From: Ruficoccus amylovorans | GTDB taxonomy: Bacteria; Verrucomicrobiota; Verrucomicrobiia; Opitutales; Cerasicoccaceae | Direction of reading: 5' to 3' | NCBI RefSeq assembly: GCF_014230085.1 | Contig: NZ_JACHVB010000021.1 | Location: forward strand, 1 to 64,000 | Length of the DNA: 64,000 bases | Shown here: positions 50,641 to 60,020 of the stretch, one piece after another | Position numbering within the stretch: the stretch's first letter is position 1 | Layout of the letters: the number at the start of each line of letters is the position of its first letter | Made by a program: the position numbers and the translations under genes | The notes under the pieces: generated by a model | Database searches by the model: none | What the model was told of the DNA's origin: nothing | What the model saw: only the letters and a program-made list of their open reading frames with translations

Positions 50641-51714
50641 ATGACCGCTTCCCGCGCCACCATCACCGCCATGCACTATTGTATCCCCCCCGACATTCTC
50701 GGGCAGGAGGAGTTGGCGGAGCGCTTCGGGGAAAAAGCGGTCGCCAATATCGCCAAGCTCTCCGGCGTGACCGAACGCCGTGTGGCCGATCCGGGGGTGA
50801 CGTCGGTCGATCTGGCCGAGTGTGCCGCCCGGCGCTTGATGGAAGCGCAGGGTGTTGCGCCGGAGTCGATTGACTTTGTGTTGTTTGCCACCCAGACGGG
50901 CGACTACCAGCTCCCGGCCTCGGCCTGTGTCTTGCACGGGCGGCTTGGATTGGCAAAAAACTGCGGCGCGCTCGACATCGGGCTGGGCTGCTCGGCCTTT
51001 CCCTACGCCCTGAGCGTGGCCAACGGCCTCATCGCCACCGGCGTTGCCCGCCGCGTGCTCCTCATCAACGCCGACACTCTGACCAAGGTAATCCATCCGC
51101 GGGACCGCGGGCTGGTCCCGCTCCACGGTGACGGAGCGGTAGCAACCCTGCTGGAACCGGCTTCCGGCGAGGCGGGGCTGCTCGGTTTCGAACTGGGGAC
51201 GGATGGCTCCGGCGGCGAACACCTGATGATCCCGGCCTCCGGGGCGCGCCACCCGCGCAGTGCCGAGACCGCGCGGGAGATCGAGGACGAGACCGGCTCG
51301 GTCCACACACAGGAGCACCTTCAGATGAACGGCCCGGCGGTTTTCCAGTTCTCGATCCGTGAGACGCCCGCCGCGCTCAAGCGCGCTTTTGAGAAATGGA
51401 ACATCGCCCCCGGCGATCTCGATCTGCTGGTGTTGCATCAGGCCAATCGGATGATGCTCGACCTGATTTACAAAAAAGCGGGCCTGGGGCCGGAGCAGCA
51501 GTTTTTCTTTCTGGAGAAAATCGGCAACATGAGCGGCGCATCTTCGCCGATGGCGTTGGCCGAAGCCTGGCGCAGCGGGCGGCTCAAGCCCGGAACGCTC
51601 GTGGCGGTGGCGGCTTTTGGCGTCGGGCTGTCGTGGGGCGTTGCCCTGATGCGCCTGCCCGAAACACTGGCCGACTGCTCGATGGCGTCCGTCGAGTACG
51701 CACCGCAGACTTGA
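50641..51714 (+). CDS. 3-oxoacyl-ACP synthase III-like condensing enzyme
   Basis: 357 residues. The full Cys-His-Asn triad is present: Cys117 in DIGLGCSAFPYAL, His266 in VLHQANRMML, Asn296 in IGNMSGASSPMAL. It would condense a CoA- or ACP-bound starter with an ACP-bound extender. It is diverged from housekeeping FabH (the MSGASSP segment). It begins 4 bases after the transferase gene. Confidence 0.92.
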   Translation: MTASRATITAMHYCIPPDILGQEELAERFGEKAVANIAKLSGVTERRVADPGVTSVDLAECAARRLMEAQGVAPESIDFVLFATQTGDYQLPASACVLHGRLGLAKNCGALDIGLGCSAFPYALSVANGLIATGVARRVLLINADTLTKVIHPRDRGLVPLHGDGAVATLLEPASGEAGLLGFELGTDGSGGEHLMIPASGARHPRSAETAREIEDETGSVHTQEHLQMNGPAVFQFSIRETPAALKRAFEKWNIAPGDLDLLVLHQANRMMLDLIYKKAGLGPEQQFFFLEKIGNMSGASSPMALAEAWRSGRLKPGTLVAVAAFGVGLSWGVALMRLPETLADCSMASVEYAPQT

Positions 51715-51747
51715 GCGAGCATTTTTCTCTAAATAAAAATACGCCCG

Positions 51748-52209
51748 ATGGAAACGCCCGCGCCCACCTTTAATCTCCACCACACTGGCTACCTGGTGGG
51801 CGATCTCCCGGCGGCGGGCGCGCACTTCTGCGGGCTGTTGGGCTACCGGGTGGAGTCGGCGGTGATCGAGGACTCTGCGCAAACCGCCCGGGTGCAGTTC
51901 CTGCGGCAACCGGGCGCGGATAGCTGGCTGGAACTGGTCAGCCCGGCCTCGGAAAACAGCAAGCTCAGCTCCGCCCTGAAAAAAGGCGGCGGCCTGCACC
52001 ACCTCTGCTACGAGGTGGACGAGCTGGGGGCGGCCTGCGCTCATCTGCGTGCCGGAGGGATGTTCCCGTTGGGCGAGCCAGTCCCGGCAGTGGCCTTTCC
52101 GGGGCGGCGGATCGCGTGGTTCATGGATGCGCGGCGACTGCTCGTCGAACTGGTCGAGGCGGGCAAGGGGGTGCTTTCGCTGGCGTCATTGCGGGCTGGC
52201 CAAGTCTGA
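51748..52209 (+). CDS. VOC-family (glyoxalase-fold) protein of the acyl cluster
   Basis: 153 residues. Metal-ligand pattern like methylmalonyl-CoA epimerase: His in LHHTGYLVGD, Glu in WLELVSP, His in GLHHLCYEV, and Glu in LLVELVEAG. It could epimerise or isomerise an acyl-thioester intermediate. It lies 33 bases after the KAS III gene. Confidence 0.85.
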   Translation: METPAPTFNLHHTGYLVGDLPAAGAHFCGLLGYRVESAVIEDSAQTARVQFLRQPGADSWLELVSPASENSKLSSALKKGGGLHHLCYEVDELGAACAHLRAGGMFPLGEPVPAVAFPGRRIAWFMDARRLLVELVEAGKGVLSLASLRAGQV

Positions 52210-52314
52210 CCCGCCAGTTTTAGGCTGCGGCCTTGTCTTTCGCCTATCTATTATAAAGACCGTCTTCCAATACAACGGGCGGAACTTTTATCTCCCCGGA
52301 AACTCTCCAGCACC

Positions 52315-52542
52315 ATGCCAGACTCTCGCCTGCCGCGCCTGCAACGCATCTTTCGCGATGTGCTCGACGAGCCATCGCTGCAATTAGCGGAGGATTTCTC
52401 CACCGCCGCCCATCCCGAGTGGGATTCGGTCGTCATGGTGCAGATCGTCCTCGCGGTGGAGCAGGAGTTCGGCTGCGAACTGGAGATGGCCCAGGTGGCC
52501 GAGATCAAGTCGGTGGCGGACATCCTGCGCTGTTTGCCGTAG
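52315..52542 (+). CDS. acyl carrier protein 2 of the acyl-assembly cluster
   Basis: 75 residues. Phosphopantetheine site WDSVVMV (Ser38). Helix II VQIVLAVEQEFGCELEMAQV and helix III IKSVADILRCL are typical. It is adjacent to the FkbH gene, as in systems where a FkbH protein loads glyceryl or a related group onto a dedicated ACP. Confidence 0.9.
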   Translation: MPDSRLPRLQRIFRDVLDEPSLQLAEDFSTAAHPEWDSVVMVQIVLAVEQEFGCELEMAQVAEIKSVADILRCLP

Positions 52543-52570
52543 ATGGTGTTCAAATCAAATGTCAGTCACT

Positions 52571-52695
52571 CTTGAAACGCTGAATGGTTAAATGGCTAAA
52601 ATGGTTAATTGTTATTTCCTACGTTCAGCATCCAGCAATTAACAATCAGCCATTTAGCCGTGTAACCCTTGGGCTGCAATATTACTTGAAACGCT
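52571..52695. mobile_element. MITE-like 103-bp palindromic insertion with 11-bp direct repeats
   Basis: CTTGAAACGCT occurs at 52571-52581 and again at 52685-52695. Between them is a 103-base segment with inverted arms: GGTTAAATGGCTAAAATGGT then TAATTGTTA on the left, and CAATTAACAATCAGCCATTT then AGCC on the right. Direct repeats plus an internal inverted repeat are the signature of a miniature inverted-repeat element. The right direct repeat contains TTGAAA and is followed by TATACTATATAAG, so the insertion may have reset the promoter of the FkbH gene 38 bases further on. Confidence 0.65.
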
Positions 52696-52733
52696 ATACT
52701 ATATAAGAAGGCATCTTCCCCTCCCGTTCCGCC

Positions 52734-54980
52734 ATGTTGAACCTCACCGCCGAAGCCCTGTCCCGTCTTGATACCCCGGCCCTGACCGCGCTCCTGCGCG
52801 CCGCTCCGGAGCCGGGGACCGTGCGCGCACTGTGGGCGGTGGTGAAGGCGTTGCCGACGGTGGATCTGCCGTTGGCGGCGGCACTGCTCGATGTGTTGGC
52901 GGCGGAGGGAATGGATTTGGAGACGCTGGAATCGTCCCTTGAAAAAGACTCCGCCTCCGGGACCTCCGAAACCGCCCCTGCCCCGATGGTGGCGTGGTTG
53001 CAGGCTTCGCTGCTGGAGCAGGCGGGGGAAACTGATGCGGCCTTGTCGGCGTGGAAAGTTATCGCCGAGTCCGGGGCCTACGGCCATCCCGGTGACGCGC
53101 TATTGGCCGTAGCACGGCTGCAATTGCGGACGGGGCATCCGCCGCTGGCACTGGCGACGCTGCGCGAGGCGCTGCGGCGGGGCGAGGAAAGCTACGGCTT
53201 CTGGAGTAGGGCCGACCGGCTGGCCCGCAAGCTCTTGCCCAAGTTCCCCATGCCGGAGCGCCCGTTGAAGATCGCGCTCCTGGGCTCGTCCACGACGACG
53301 TTTTACGCCGCCACCGTGCGCGTGGCAGCGGTGCGGGACGGGTTTTTCCCCGAAATCTACGAAGCCCCCTTCGGAACCTGGCGGCAGGAGATTTTGAGCG
53401 AAAGCTCGGGCTTGTACGCCTTTGCGCCGGATGTGGTCGTCCTGGCCACGCACTGGCGCGACGCCGGACTGGCCACCTTTGCCGCTGAAGATGAGGCCGG
53501 GGCGGTGGAACTGCTTTCCGCTGAAGAAGTGCCACCGGTTGTCGCCGAGTTGAAACACGGCTGGGGGCTCCTGCGGGAGCGGCTGGGGTGCCCGGTCATT
53601 CAGCACAGCTTTGACCTGCCCGCGGGTGACTCGGGCGGCGCGCTCGGTGCGAACGCGCCCGGCGGGCGCATCCGCTGCCTGCGCGCGCTCAACGAACGCT
53701 TGCGCCGCGAGGCTCCACCCGGCGTTGCCGTGCTCGATCTGGAGGCGCTCGCCGCCGGGGCGGCTGGCTGGGTCGATCCGCGCCAGTGGTATATGCACAA
53801 GCAGCACCCGGCGCTGGACGCGCTTCCGGCGCTGGCGAACGCCTGTCTGGGGCTGATTCGCGCCGTGCTCGGACTGAGCCGGAAAGTCCTCGTGCTCGAC
53901 CTCGACAACACGCTCTGGGGCGGCGTCATCGGCGAGGACGGGCTGGCGGGCATCCGCGTGGGGCCGCCGCAGGCCGAGGGCGAGGCCTATGCCGAGTTCC
54001 AGCGCTATGCCCGTGAGTTGAAGGAGCGCGGCATTTTGCTGGCTGTCTGCTCGAAAAACAACGAGGCCGACGCCCGCCTGCCCTTTGAAAAACACGACGG
54101 TATGGTGCTCGGGCTGGAGGATTTCGCGGTTTTCGTGGCCAACTGGGAAGACAAGCCCGTCAACCTGCGCCGGATCGCCGAGACCCTCAATGTCGGGCTG
54201 GACAGCTTTGTCTTCGTCGATGACAACCCAGTGGAGCGGGCCCGTGTGCGGCAGGAGTTGCCACAGGTCGCCGTGCCCGAAATCGGGGCCGACCCGGCGG
54301 AGTTTATAAACATTCTCGCCGGCGGGCGGTGGTTCGAGGCGCTCACGCTCTCGGAGGAAGACCGCGTGCGCCACGCCGCCTATCAGGCGAACGCCGAGCG
54401 TCGCCAACTGGAAGCCGCCGCTCCCGATCTGAATACTTTTCTACGCCAGTTGCGGATGCGCGTTTCGCACGGGCCAATCACGGAGGTCAACCTGGAGCGG
54501 GTGGCCCAGCTTGTCGGCAAGACAAACCAGTTTAACCTGACCACGCGCCGTCACCCGGCGGAGGCGCTGCGGCGCTTCGCGGCTGACCCGGCGGGTTGGA
54601 CGCGGGTTTTTCGTTTAAAAGATCGCTACGGCGACAACGGGCTGGTCGGGGTTGTCATCGCCACCGCTCCCCGCGAAGGGGAGTGGGAGGTGGACACTTT
54701 CCTGATGAGCTGCCGGGTGATCGGGCGCGGCCTGGCCGATTACATGGTGACAACGCTGTTGCGGACCGCCGCCGAGCGCGGTATCCGGCGCGTGACCGGC
54801 TTATATATCCCGACGGAGAAAAACGCTTTGGTGGCGGATTTTTATTTCCGCTCCGGCTTTGCCGCCCGACTCGATCCCGCCGAGCAGACCCGGGCCGAAG
54901 GACCCCGGCATTTTGTCTTCGAGGTGGGGCGGCAGGATCTCCCCGCCGTGCCCGAGGGGTTGTTTACCGTATCGGAGTAG
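52734..54980 (+). CDS. FkbH-like HAD-IIIC protein with extra N-terminal helical domain
   Basis: 748 residues, longer than usual (about 350-640). Residues 1-175 form a helical, TPR-like extension (DAALSAWKVIAESGAYGHPGDALLAVARLQLRTG). Residues 178-345 are the SGNH-like domain often found in this group (IALLGSSTTTFYAATVRV). Then comes the HAD core: VLVLDLDNTLWGG (Asp389/Asp391), AVCSKNNEADA and FVFVDDNPVERARV. A GNAT-like C-terminal domain ends it (RLKDRYGDNGLVGVVIA, VTGLYIPTEKNALVADFYFRSGF). FkbH relatives load glyceryl groups from 1,3-bisphosphoglycerate onto an ACP. Confidence 0.92.
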   Translation: MLNLTAEALSRLDTPALTALLRAAPEPGTVRALWAVVKALPTVDLPLAAALLDVLAAEGMDLETLESSLEKDSASGTSETAPAPMVAWLQASLLEQAGETDAALSAWKVIAESGAYGHPGDALLAVARLQLRTGHPPLALATLREALRRGEESYGFWSRADRLARKLLPKFPMPERPLKIALLGSSTTTFYAATVRVAAVRDGFFPEIYEAPFGTWRQEILSESSGLYAFAPDVVVLATHWRDAGLATFAAEDEAGAVELLSAEEVPPVVAELKHGWGLLRERLGCPVIQHSFDLPAGDSGGALGANAPGGRIRCLRALNERLRREAPPGVAVLDLEALAAGAAGWVDPRQWYMHKQHPALDALPALANACLGLIRAVLGLSRKVLVLDLDNTLWGGVIGEDGLAGIRVGPPQAEGEAYAEFQRYARELKERGILLAVCSKNNEADARLPFEKHDGMVLGLEDFAVFVANWEDKPVNLRRIAETLNVGLDSFVFVDDNPVERARVRQELPQVAVPEIGADPAEFINILAGGRWFEALTLSEEDRVRHAAYQANAERRQLEAAAPDLNTFLRQLRMRVSHGPITEVNLERVAQLVGKTNQFNLTTRRHPAEALRRFAADPAGWTRVFRLKDRYGDNGLVGVVIATAPREGEWEVDTFLMSCRVIGRGLADYMVTTLLRTAAERGIRRVTGLYIPTEKNALVADFYFRSGFAARLDPAEQTRAEGPRHFVFEVGRQDLPAVPEGLFTVSE

Positions 54981-55146
54981 CCTCTAGTTCCGGGGCAGGC
55001 CACACTGGGGAGCGACCTTTCTTGAGGCGAAGGGAAACTTGTTCCCCTTGATACCACCGGGTGTAGCCCGGCTCATCTCCCTGTGCGGCCATGGACAGCG
55101 CCTGTTTGTGCTTTAATTTTTGAGGCGGGTCGTTCATCGTGCGCGC

Positions 55147-56421
55147 ATGGTCAAGGAGACCCTGAAATTTCTCACACCCGAAAGTGTCCGCCAGATCGCG
55201 GAAGAGTTTGGCACGCCCGTTTACGTGTATGACGAAGCCGCGTTGACACGCCATGCGGAGGCCGCGCTGGCCTTCCCGAACGCCTTCGGGTTGACGGTCC
55301 GCTTCGCCATGAAGGCCGCCCCCAACGCCGCCATCCTGCGCGTGTTTCACCGGCTCGGGCTGCACATCGACGCTTCCAGCGGATTCGAGGTCAAACGCGC
55401 TCTGCGGGCGGGCATCCCGGCCGAGCACATTTCGCTCAGCACACAGGAGTTTCCCGAAGACTTTGCCCAGCTCTACAAGCACGGCATCCGCTTCAACGCC
55501 TGCTCGCTGGCCCAGCTTGAGCGCTTCGGCGAGCTGTTTCCCGGCTGCCGCTGCGGCCTGCGGGTAAATCCCGGCCTCGGCTCCGGCGGCACCGGCAAGA
55601 CCAACGTGGGCGGCCCGCATTCCAGCTTTGGCATCTGGCACGAGTGGCTGGGCGAGGCCGAAGCCATCGTGGCCAAGTACGGGCTGAGCATCATCCGCAT
55701 CCACACGCACATCGGCTCGGGCAGCGACCCGGCGGTGTGGGAGCGCGTCGCGCTGATGAGCCTGGAAACGGTGAAGCGCTTCCCCGACGTGGTGACGCTC
55801 AACCTCGGCGGAGGCTACAAGGTGGCCCGCATGGCGAGCGAAAAGGCGACCGACCTGCAAGCCATCGGGCAGCCGGTGAAGGCGGCCTTCGAGGCTCTGG
55901 CGGCGGAAACGGGCCGCAAGCTCAAGCTTGAGATCGAACCGGGGACTTTCCTCGTGGCCAACGCCGGGGCGCTTGTCTCAATGGTCCGTGATGTGGTCCG
56001 CACGGGCGGACCGGACGGCATGCATTTTCTCAAGCTCGACTCCGGCATGACGGAGATACTGCGCCCCTCGCTCTACGCGGCCCAGCATCCGCTGGTCATC
56101 GTCCCGGCGCAGGAGCGCGACAGCTCCGCCGAGCGCGAGTACCTCGTGGTCGGGCACTGCTGCGAGTCGGGGGACATTCTCACGACTGGGATGGACGACC
56201 CCGAGGCGCTTTTGCCCCGCTGTCTGCCGGAGACATTCCCCGGCGACCTGTGTGTGGTCGAGGGAGCGGGGGCGTACTGCGCGGCCATGTCGGCGAAAAA
56301 TTACAACTCCTTTCCCGAGGCACCGGAAGTGCTTGTCGGCCTGGACGGGCGTGCGCGCCTCATCCGTCGTCGTCAGCACCCCGACCAGATCGTGCAAAAC
56401 GAGGTCGATCCGGGCGAGTGA
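55147..56421 (+). CDS. lysA: PLP-dependent decarboxylase, LysA-like
   Basis: 424 residues from [17 protein letters not shown] lysine in RFAMKAAPN (Lys56), the glycine loop [15 protein letters not shown] with the catalytic Cys, and [23 protein letters not shown] near the end. These fit diaminopimelate decarboxylase, which makes lysine. Ornithine- or carboxynorspermidine-type decarboxylases share the fold. It is 166 bases after the FkbH gene, so a link with the acyl cluster is possible but not shown. Confidence 0.87.
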   Translation: MVKETLKFLTPESVRQIAEEFGTPVYVYDEAALTRHAEAALAFPNAFGLTVRFAMKAAPNAAILRVFHRLGLHIDASSGFEVKRALRAGIPAEHISLSTQEFPEDFAQLYKHGIRFNACSLAQLERFGELFPGCRCGLRVNPGLGSGGTGKTNVGGPHSSFGIWHEWLGEAEAIVAKYGLSIIRIHTHIGSGSDPAVWERVALMSLETVKRFPDVVTLNLGGGYKVARMASEKATDLQAIGQPVKAAFEALAAETGRKLKLEIEPGTFLVANAGALVSMVRDVVRTGGPDGMHFLKLDSGMTEILRPSLYAAQHPLVIVPAQERDSSAEREYLVVGHCCESGDILTTGMDDPEALLPRCLPETFPGDLCVVEGAGAYCAAMSAKNYNSFPEAPEVLVGLDGRARLIRRRQHPDQIVQNEVDPGE

Positions 56422-56447
56422 GTGCTTGCAACCGCTGGCAGGCGTAG

Positions 56448-56487
56448 CCCGGTCGGAGCGGTGCCGAGCGGTAGCGCTCCTGCCGGG
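56448..56487 (+). terminator. stem-loop after the lysA-like gene
   Basis: CCCGG-TCG-GAGCG and CGCTC-CTG-CCGGG can pair around a 14-base loop, 27 bases after the stop. No T-run follows. It may be a structural mRNA end. The 56422-56610 gap is otherwise GC-rich with no gene. Confidence 0.5.
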
Positions 56488-56610
56488 ATGTTCGAGGCGT
56501 CGCTGCGGTTTGCGCTGTCGGTGTGCTGCCGGGGCGTCGCGGTGTAGGCATGCTGCTGGCCGGGGGCGGTTTTGGCGTGCGTTGGCGCAGAGGATGGCTA
56601 GGTTGGAGCG

Positions 56611-58215
56611 GTGGTTTTCTGTGAAAAAAACTTCCCTTTTCTGTCTCTGTTGAAAATTTCCGTGCGTGGCCGAGTGGCATCGGTCTTGGGGCTGGTGGTC
56701 GCGTTCCTCGCGGTGATACCTGATCTGTCCGCCGCCGAAGCCGAACCGTGGCCGCAGGAGTACGCGGTCACGCTGCGAGTGTCGCCGGACGAGGCGGCGG
56801 CGGATTTTTCCCGCGTGCAGGCCGCGCTGGATGAGGCTTTAAAAATCGCGGGCGAAGACCGGAGCGTGCGCGTGGTCATCGGGCCGGGTGTGTACCGCGA
56901 ACATGTCGAGCTGGTCGGCGAGCCTGACCGCACCTATGCTCCGGTAGCCATCGTGGCCGAATATCCGGGGCGAGCCGTGCTCAGCGGCAGTCGGATCGTC
57001 AACGGCTGGAGGATCGGGGACGATGACTGCTTCGCGGGGGGGGCGGTCGAGGCCGGGGAGGGGACAATGGTCTTTGTGCAGGGGGTGCGGCTGGAGCGTG
57101 TGCGCCCGGACCGGCTCCCGCGAGCGGGGCAGTATCGTGTAGTGGAAAAACAAATACGCCTCGTGCCTCCGGCTAACGCCACGGTGGCGGACGGACTGGT
57201 CGAGGTGGCGGACGAACTGCCGGGGCAGGTCTTGTGTATCCAAAATATGGATACAGTTCTGGTGTCCGGGCTGTACGTCAGGCAGAGCGGCGGCGAGGGT
57301 GTGCGCGTGCAGGCTTGCGGCGCGGTTCGGTTCGAGCACGTGACGAGCGAGCATCACTTTATTTCCGGCTACCACTTCGAGGATCTGGAGCGGCTGCGGC
57401 TGGTCAACTCCGACGCCCTGCGCAACGGCAAGGAGGGCGTGGACATTGTCAACGTGGGCCTGGTGGAGGTGGTCAGCGGCTCGGCCTCGATGAACGGCTT
57501 CCGCGCCGCCGAGCGGCGGATGATGGACGGGGACGCCTTCGGGCTGATCGCCAATTCCGTGCGCGAGATGAGCCTGCGGAATTTTCAGGCCGCGGATAAT
57601 CTGGGGACCGGGCTCGGTGTTTTTTATACGACCCAACTTGATCTGGCCCGGAGCAAGCTGCTCAACAACCGGACCGGGATGACCGTCTTTCGAGTGGGGA
57701 AGGTGGCACTGAAGGAGGTGGTGCTCGCGGCCAACTCCGGCGGCGGTCTGCTCGTGATGGAAAGCGAGTGCGCGGCGGCCTGGTCGGTTTTTGCCCATAA
57801 CGGGGAACAGTCAGGGGAGGGGTCGGGCGCGCAGATTGTGGCTACCGACCATGCGTTGCTGTCGCTGGAGCGTTGCATCGTTTCGGGGGGCGCGACCGGG
57901 GCGAGGCTGCTGGAGGTTGAGAGTCTGGCCACGCTCGGGCAGCTCTCGGGTAACCTCTATTGGGGTGAGCCGGACGGGTTCCAGATCGGTTCGGCCGGGA
58001 CGGCGGTGGATTTTGCCACCTGGCAGGCCTTGACCGGGCAGGATCTGAACTCGGCCTGGGGCGACCCGATGTTCAACGACCCGGCGTATTTCGAGTTCAT
58101 CCCCCTTGGGGATAGTATCTGGTACCGGCAAAAGGATTGGCCCGTCCGTGCGCTGACTGAGTCGGAGACGACTGCCGCGCGCAGGCAGTACCTGGGCGAG
58201 GATGCCGCGCCCTGA
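56611..58215 (+). CDS. secreted right-handed beta-helix protein
   Basis: 534 residues. Signal segment VASVLGLVVAFLAVIPDLSAA. Residues 60-130 resemble the beginning of pectate-lyase/NosD-like helices (FSRVQAALDEALKIAGEDRSVRVVIGPGVYREHVELVGEPDR). Parallel beta-helix rungs follow (VSGLYVRQSGGEGVRVQACGAVRF, LVNSDALRNGKEGVDIVNVG). It could be a polysaccharide lyase or a binding protein; catalytic residues cannot be assigned. GTG at 56611 with GGAG just upstream is chosen; TTG at 56650 is possible. Confidence 0.78.
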   Translation: MVFCEKNFPFLSLLKISVRGRVASVLGLVVAFLAVIPDLSAAEAEPWPQEYAVTLRVSPDEAAADFSRVQAALDEALKIAGEDRSVRVVIGPGVYREHVELVGEPDRTYAPVAIVAEYPGRAVLSGSRIVNGWRIGDDDCFAGGAVEAGEGTMVFVQGVRLERVRPDRLPRAGQYRVVEKQIRLVPPANATVADGLVEVADELPGQVLCIQNMDTVLVSGLYVRQSGGEGVRVQACGAVRFEHVTSEHHFISGYHFEDLERLRLVNSDALRNGKEGVDIVNVGLVEVVSGSASMNGFRAAERRMMDGDAFGLIANSVREMSLRNFQAADNLGTGLGVFYTTQLDLARSKLLNNRTGMTVFRVGKVALKEVVLAANSGGGLLVMESECAAAWSVFAHNGEQSGEGSGAQIVATDHALLSLERCIVSGGATGARLLEVESLATLGQLSGNLYWGEPDGFQIGSAGTAVDFATWQALTGQDLNSAWGDPMFNDPAYFEFIPLGDSIWYRQKDWPVRALTESETTAARRQYLGEDAAP

Positions 58216-58355
58216 AAAATTCTGCCCAGAGCCAGCTAGAGACTGGATTTTCTCCCTCGCGTCTCTATTCTCTAGTACTTTACGTAGTTAAATAAAGAAA
58301 AGGAATCGCTGGCTCATATGTCGGCGCAACTTTTTCGCAAAACGAGCCTATACCT

Positions 58356-59837
58356 GTGTCTAACCTCCGGCATCATCCTCTGGGGCAACCCGTTCCTGAC
58401 AGCGTGCACGCGGTCTGCGTGAGCTTGCCCACGATGCGTGATGTGATGGGGTACGAGGAAAAATGGCCGGAGACGCTGGCCGCAGTGAAGTTTGCCTACC
58501 CGCGCTTTGTCTTTCACGACTACGTGCTGCAGGCGGCGGAGCAGGGGGCGCGCAGACACGGACTGGCTGGACGTGCCGTCTATGCGGTGGCCTCGGAGCA
58601 GGCCGCGCGCGAAATGGCGCAGTGGATGAAGCTGCTCGATTACGCCATCGTGCCGGAGGGGGATTTCGTCCTTATGCACTTCGCTGACACCCCCGAGGCG
58701 CGGACCGGGGCCAAGGCCTTTCTCCAGCACACCGGTACGAGTATTTCCTCCCGCCAGGCAGAGGCTTACCTGCTGGCCGAGGGACTTTTGGATAAGGGCC
58801 AGCCCGAGCAGCGGACGGAGACCGGAGCGGAGGAAAAAGTCCTCTCCGTGCTACGCGACTATGTGGCCACACCCGATCTGCACCTGTGCAGCAGCGGGAT
58901 GAACGCCTTTTACGCCGCGCTCAAGGCCACGCGCCGGCTTCAGGCTCCGCGTGGGCGGCGCATCTATGTGCAGTTGGGATGGCTCTACCTGGACACGATG
59001 AAGATTTTGGAGAACTTCCTCGGGCCGGATGAGGAAGTTATCGTGCAGACGGATGTTTTTGATTGGGAGGCGATTGAGAAGATTTTCAGCCAGTACGGGG
59101 ACCGGTTGGCCGGAGTCGTGACCGAGCTGCCGACCAACCCGCTCGTCCACACGCTGGACATTGGCCGTCTCTCCGGGCTGTGTCTGCGGCACAGGGTGGT
59201 ACGGATTTTTGACCCGAGTCTGGCCGGGGTCGTCAATGTGGATGTGCTGCCTGGGACGGACCTGCTCATCACGAGCCTGACCAAGTATGCCGCACATGCG
59301 GGTGATGTCATGAGCGGGGCGGTGGCGGTCAACCCGGCTTCACCCTTTTACGCGAAATTGCGTGAGCTGCTCCCCCGCGAGGTGCAGGCGCCGCACGGTT
59401 CGGATGTGGCGCGGCTGGCCGCGCAGATCGGGGACATGCCTGCCGTGGCCTCGGCCGTCAACGCCAATGCCCTTGCTCTGGCCGATCACCTTTCGCGTTC
59501 GGCGAAGGTGGCACGGCTGTTTGCGCCGCTGGAGACGCGTTCGGCGGCGAACTACCGGCTCATCGCCCGCTCTGACGATGCCGTAGGGGCGATTCTGACT
59601 TTCGATCTGGCGGGCGATTTGGCGGAGTTTTACGACCGAGCTCGCGTGGTCAAGGGGCCGAGCTTCGGCACCGGCTACACCATGATGTGCCCGTTCCTCT
59701 ACCTGGCACATTACGACCTGGTGAGCACGCCGGAGGGGCGTGCGCACTTGCGGGCGCGGGGGCTGAACCCCGAGCTTATTCGCCTTTCGGTGGGCGCTGA
59801 GCCGGTGGAAGAGATCATCGACGCGCTCGGCTTGTAG
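58356..59837 (+). CDS. Cys/Met-metabolism PLP enzyme, cystathionine-gamma-synthase-like
   Basis: 493 residues (about 100 longer than bacterial MetB). The PLP lysine is Lys310 in LLITSLTKYAAHAGDVMSGA; HLCSSGMNAFYAALK and TELPTNPLVHTLD are further PLP-site regions. The N-terminal extension (CVSLPTMRDVMGYEEKWPE to FAYPRFVFHDYV) resembles that of fungal cystathionine gamma-synthases. It probably acts in methionine or cysteine metabolism. GTG start. A different 34-codon frame starts at 58318 and overlaps it. Confidence 0.86.
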   Translation: MSNLRHHPLGQPVPDSVHAVCVSLPTMRDVMGYEEKWPETLAAVKFAYPRFVFHDYVLQAAEQGARRHGLAGRAVYAVASEQAAREMAQWMKLLDYAIVPEGDFVLMHFADTPEARTGAKAFLQHTGTSISSRQAEAYLLAEGLLDKGQPEQRTETGAEEKVLSVLRDYVATPDLHLCSSGMNAFYAALKATRRLQAPRGRRIYVQLGWLYLDTMKILENFLGPDEEVIVQTDVFDWEAIEKIFSQYGDRLAGVVTELPTNPLVHTLDIGRLSGLCLRHRVVRIFDPSLAGVVNVDVLPGTDLLITSLTKYAAHAGDVMSGAVAVNPASPFYAKLRELLPREVQAPHGSDVARLAAQIGDMPAVASAVNANALALADHLSRSAKVARLFAPLETRSAANYRLIARSDDAVGAILTFDLAGDLAEFYDRARVVKGPSFGTGYTMMCPFLYLAHYDLVSTPEGRAHLRARGLNPELIRLSVGAEPVEEIIDALGL

Positions 59838-60020
59838 ACTCGTTTCGGAGCTTTGCGGACAGGCGCTGGCGCCTGAAGGACGGTTTTCCCGGTTATTCTG
59901 GCGCGTTCTGCCAGAGGGGAGCTGGGGTGTGTTTGTAAGGAGAGTGTAAAATGAAATTGACCTAATGGACTCTATTAGAGAGAATTAAGTGAGCCCTTTG
60001 GCAGTTCCATTGTAACACCT

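Noticed and set aside
58318-58422. 34-codon frame overlapping the start of the PLP-enzyme gene
   Set aside because: It starts with ATG and has a hydrophobic stretch, but there is no evidence that it is a leader peptide; its position may be chance.
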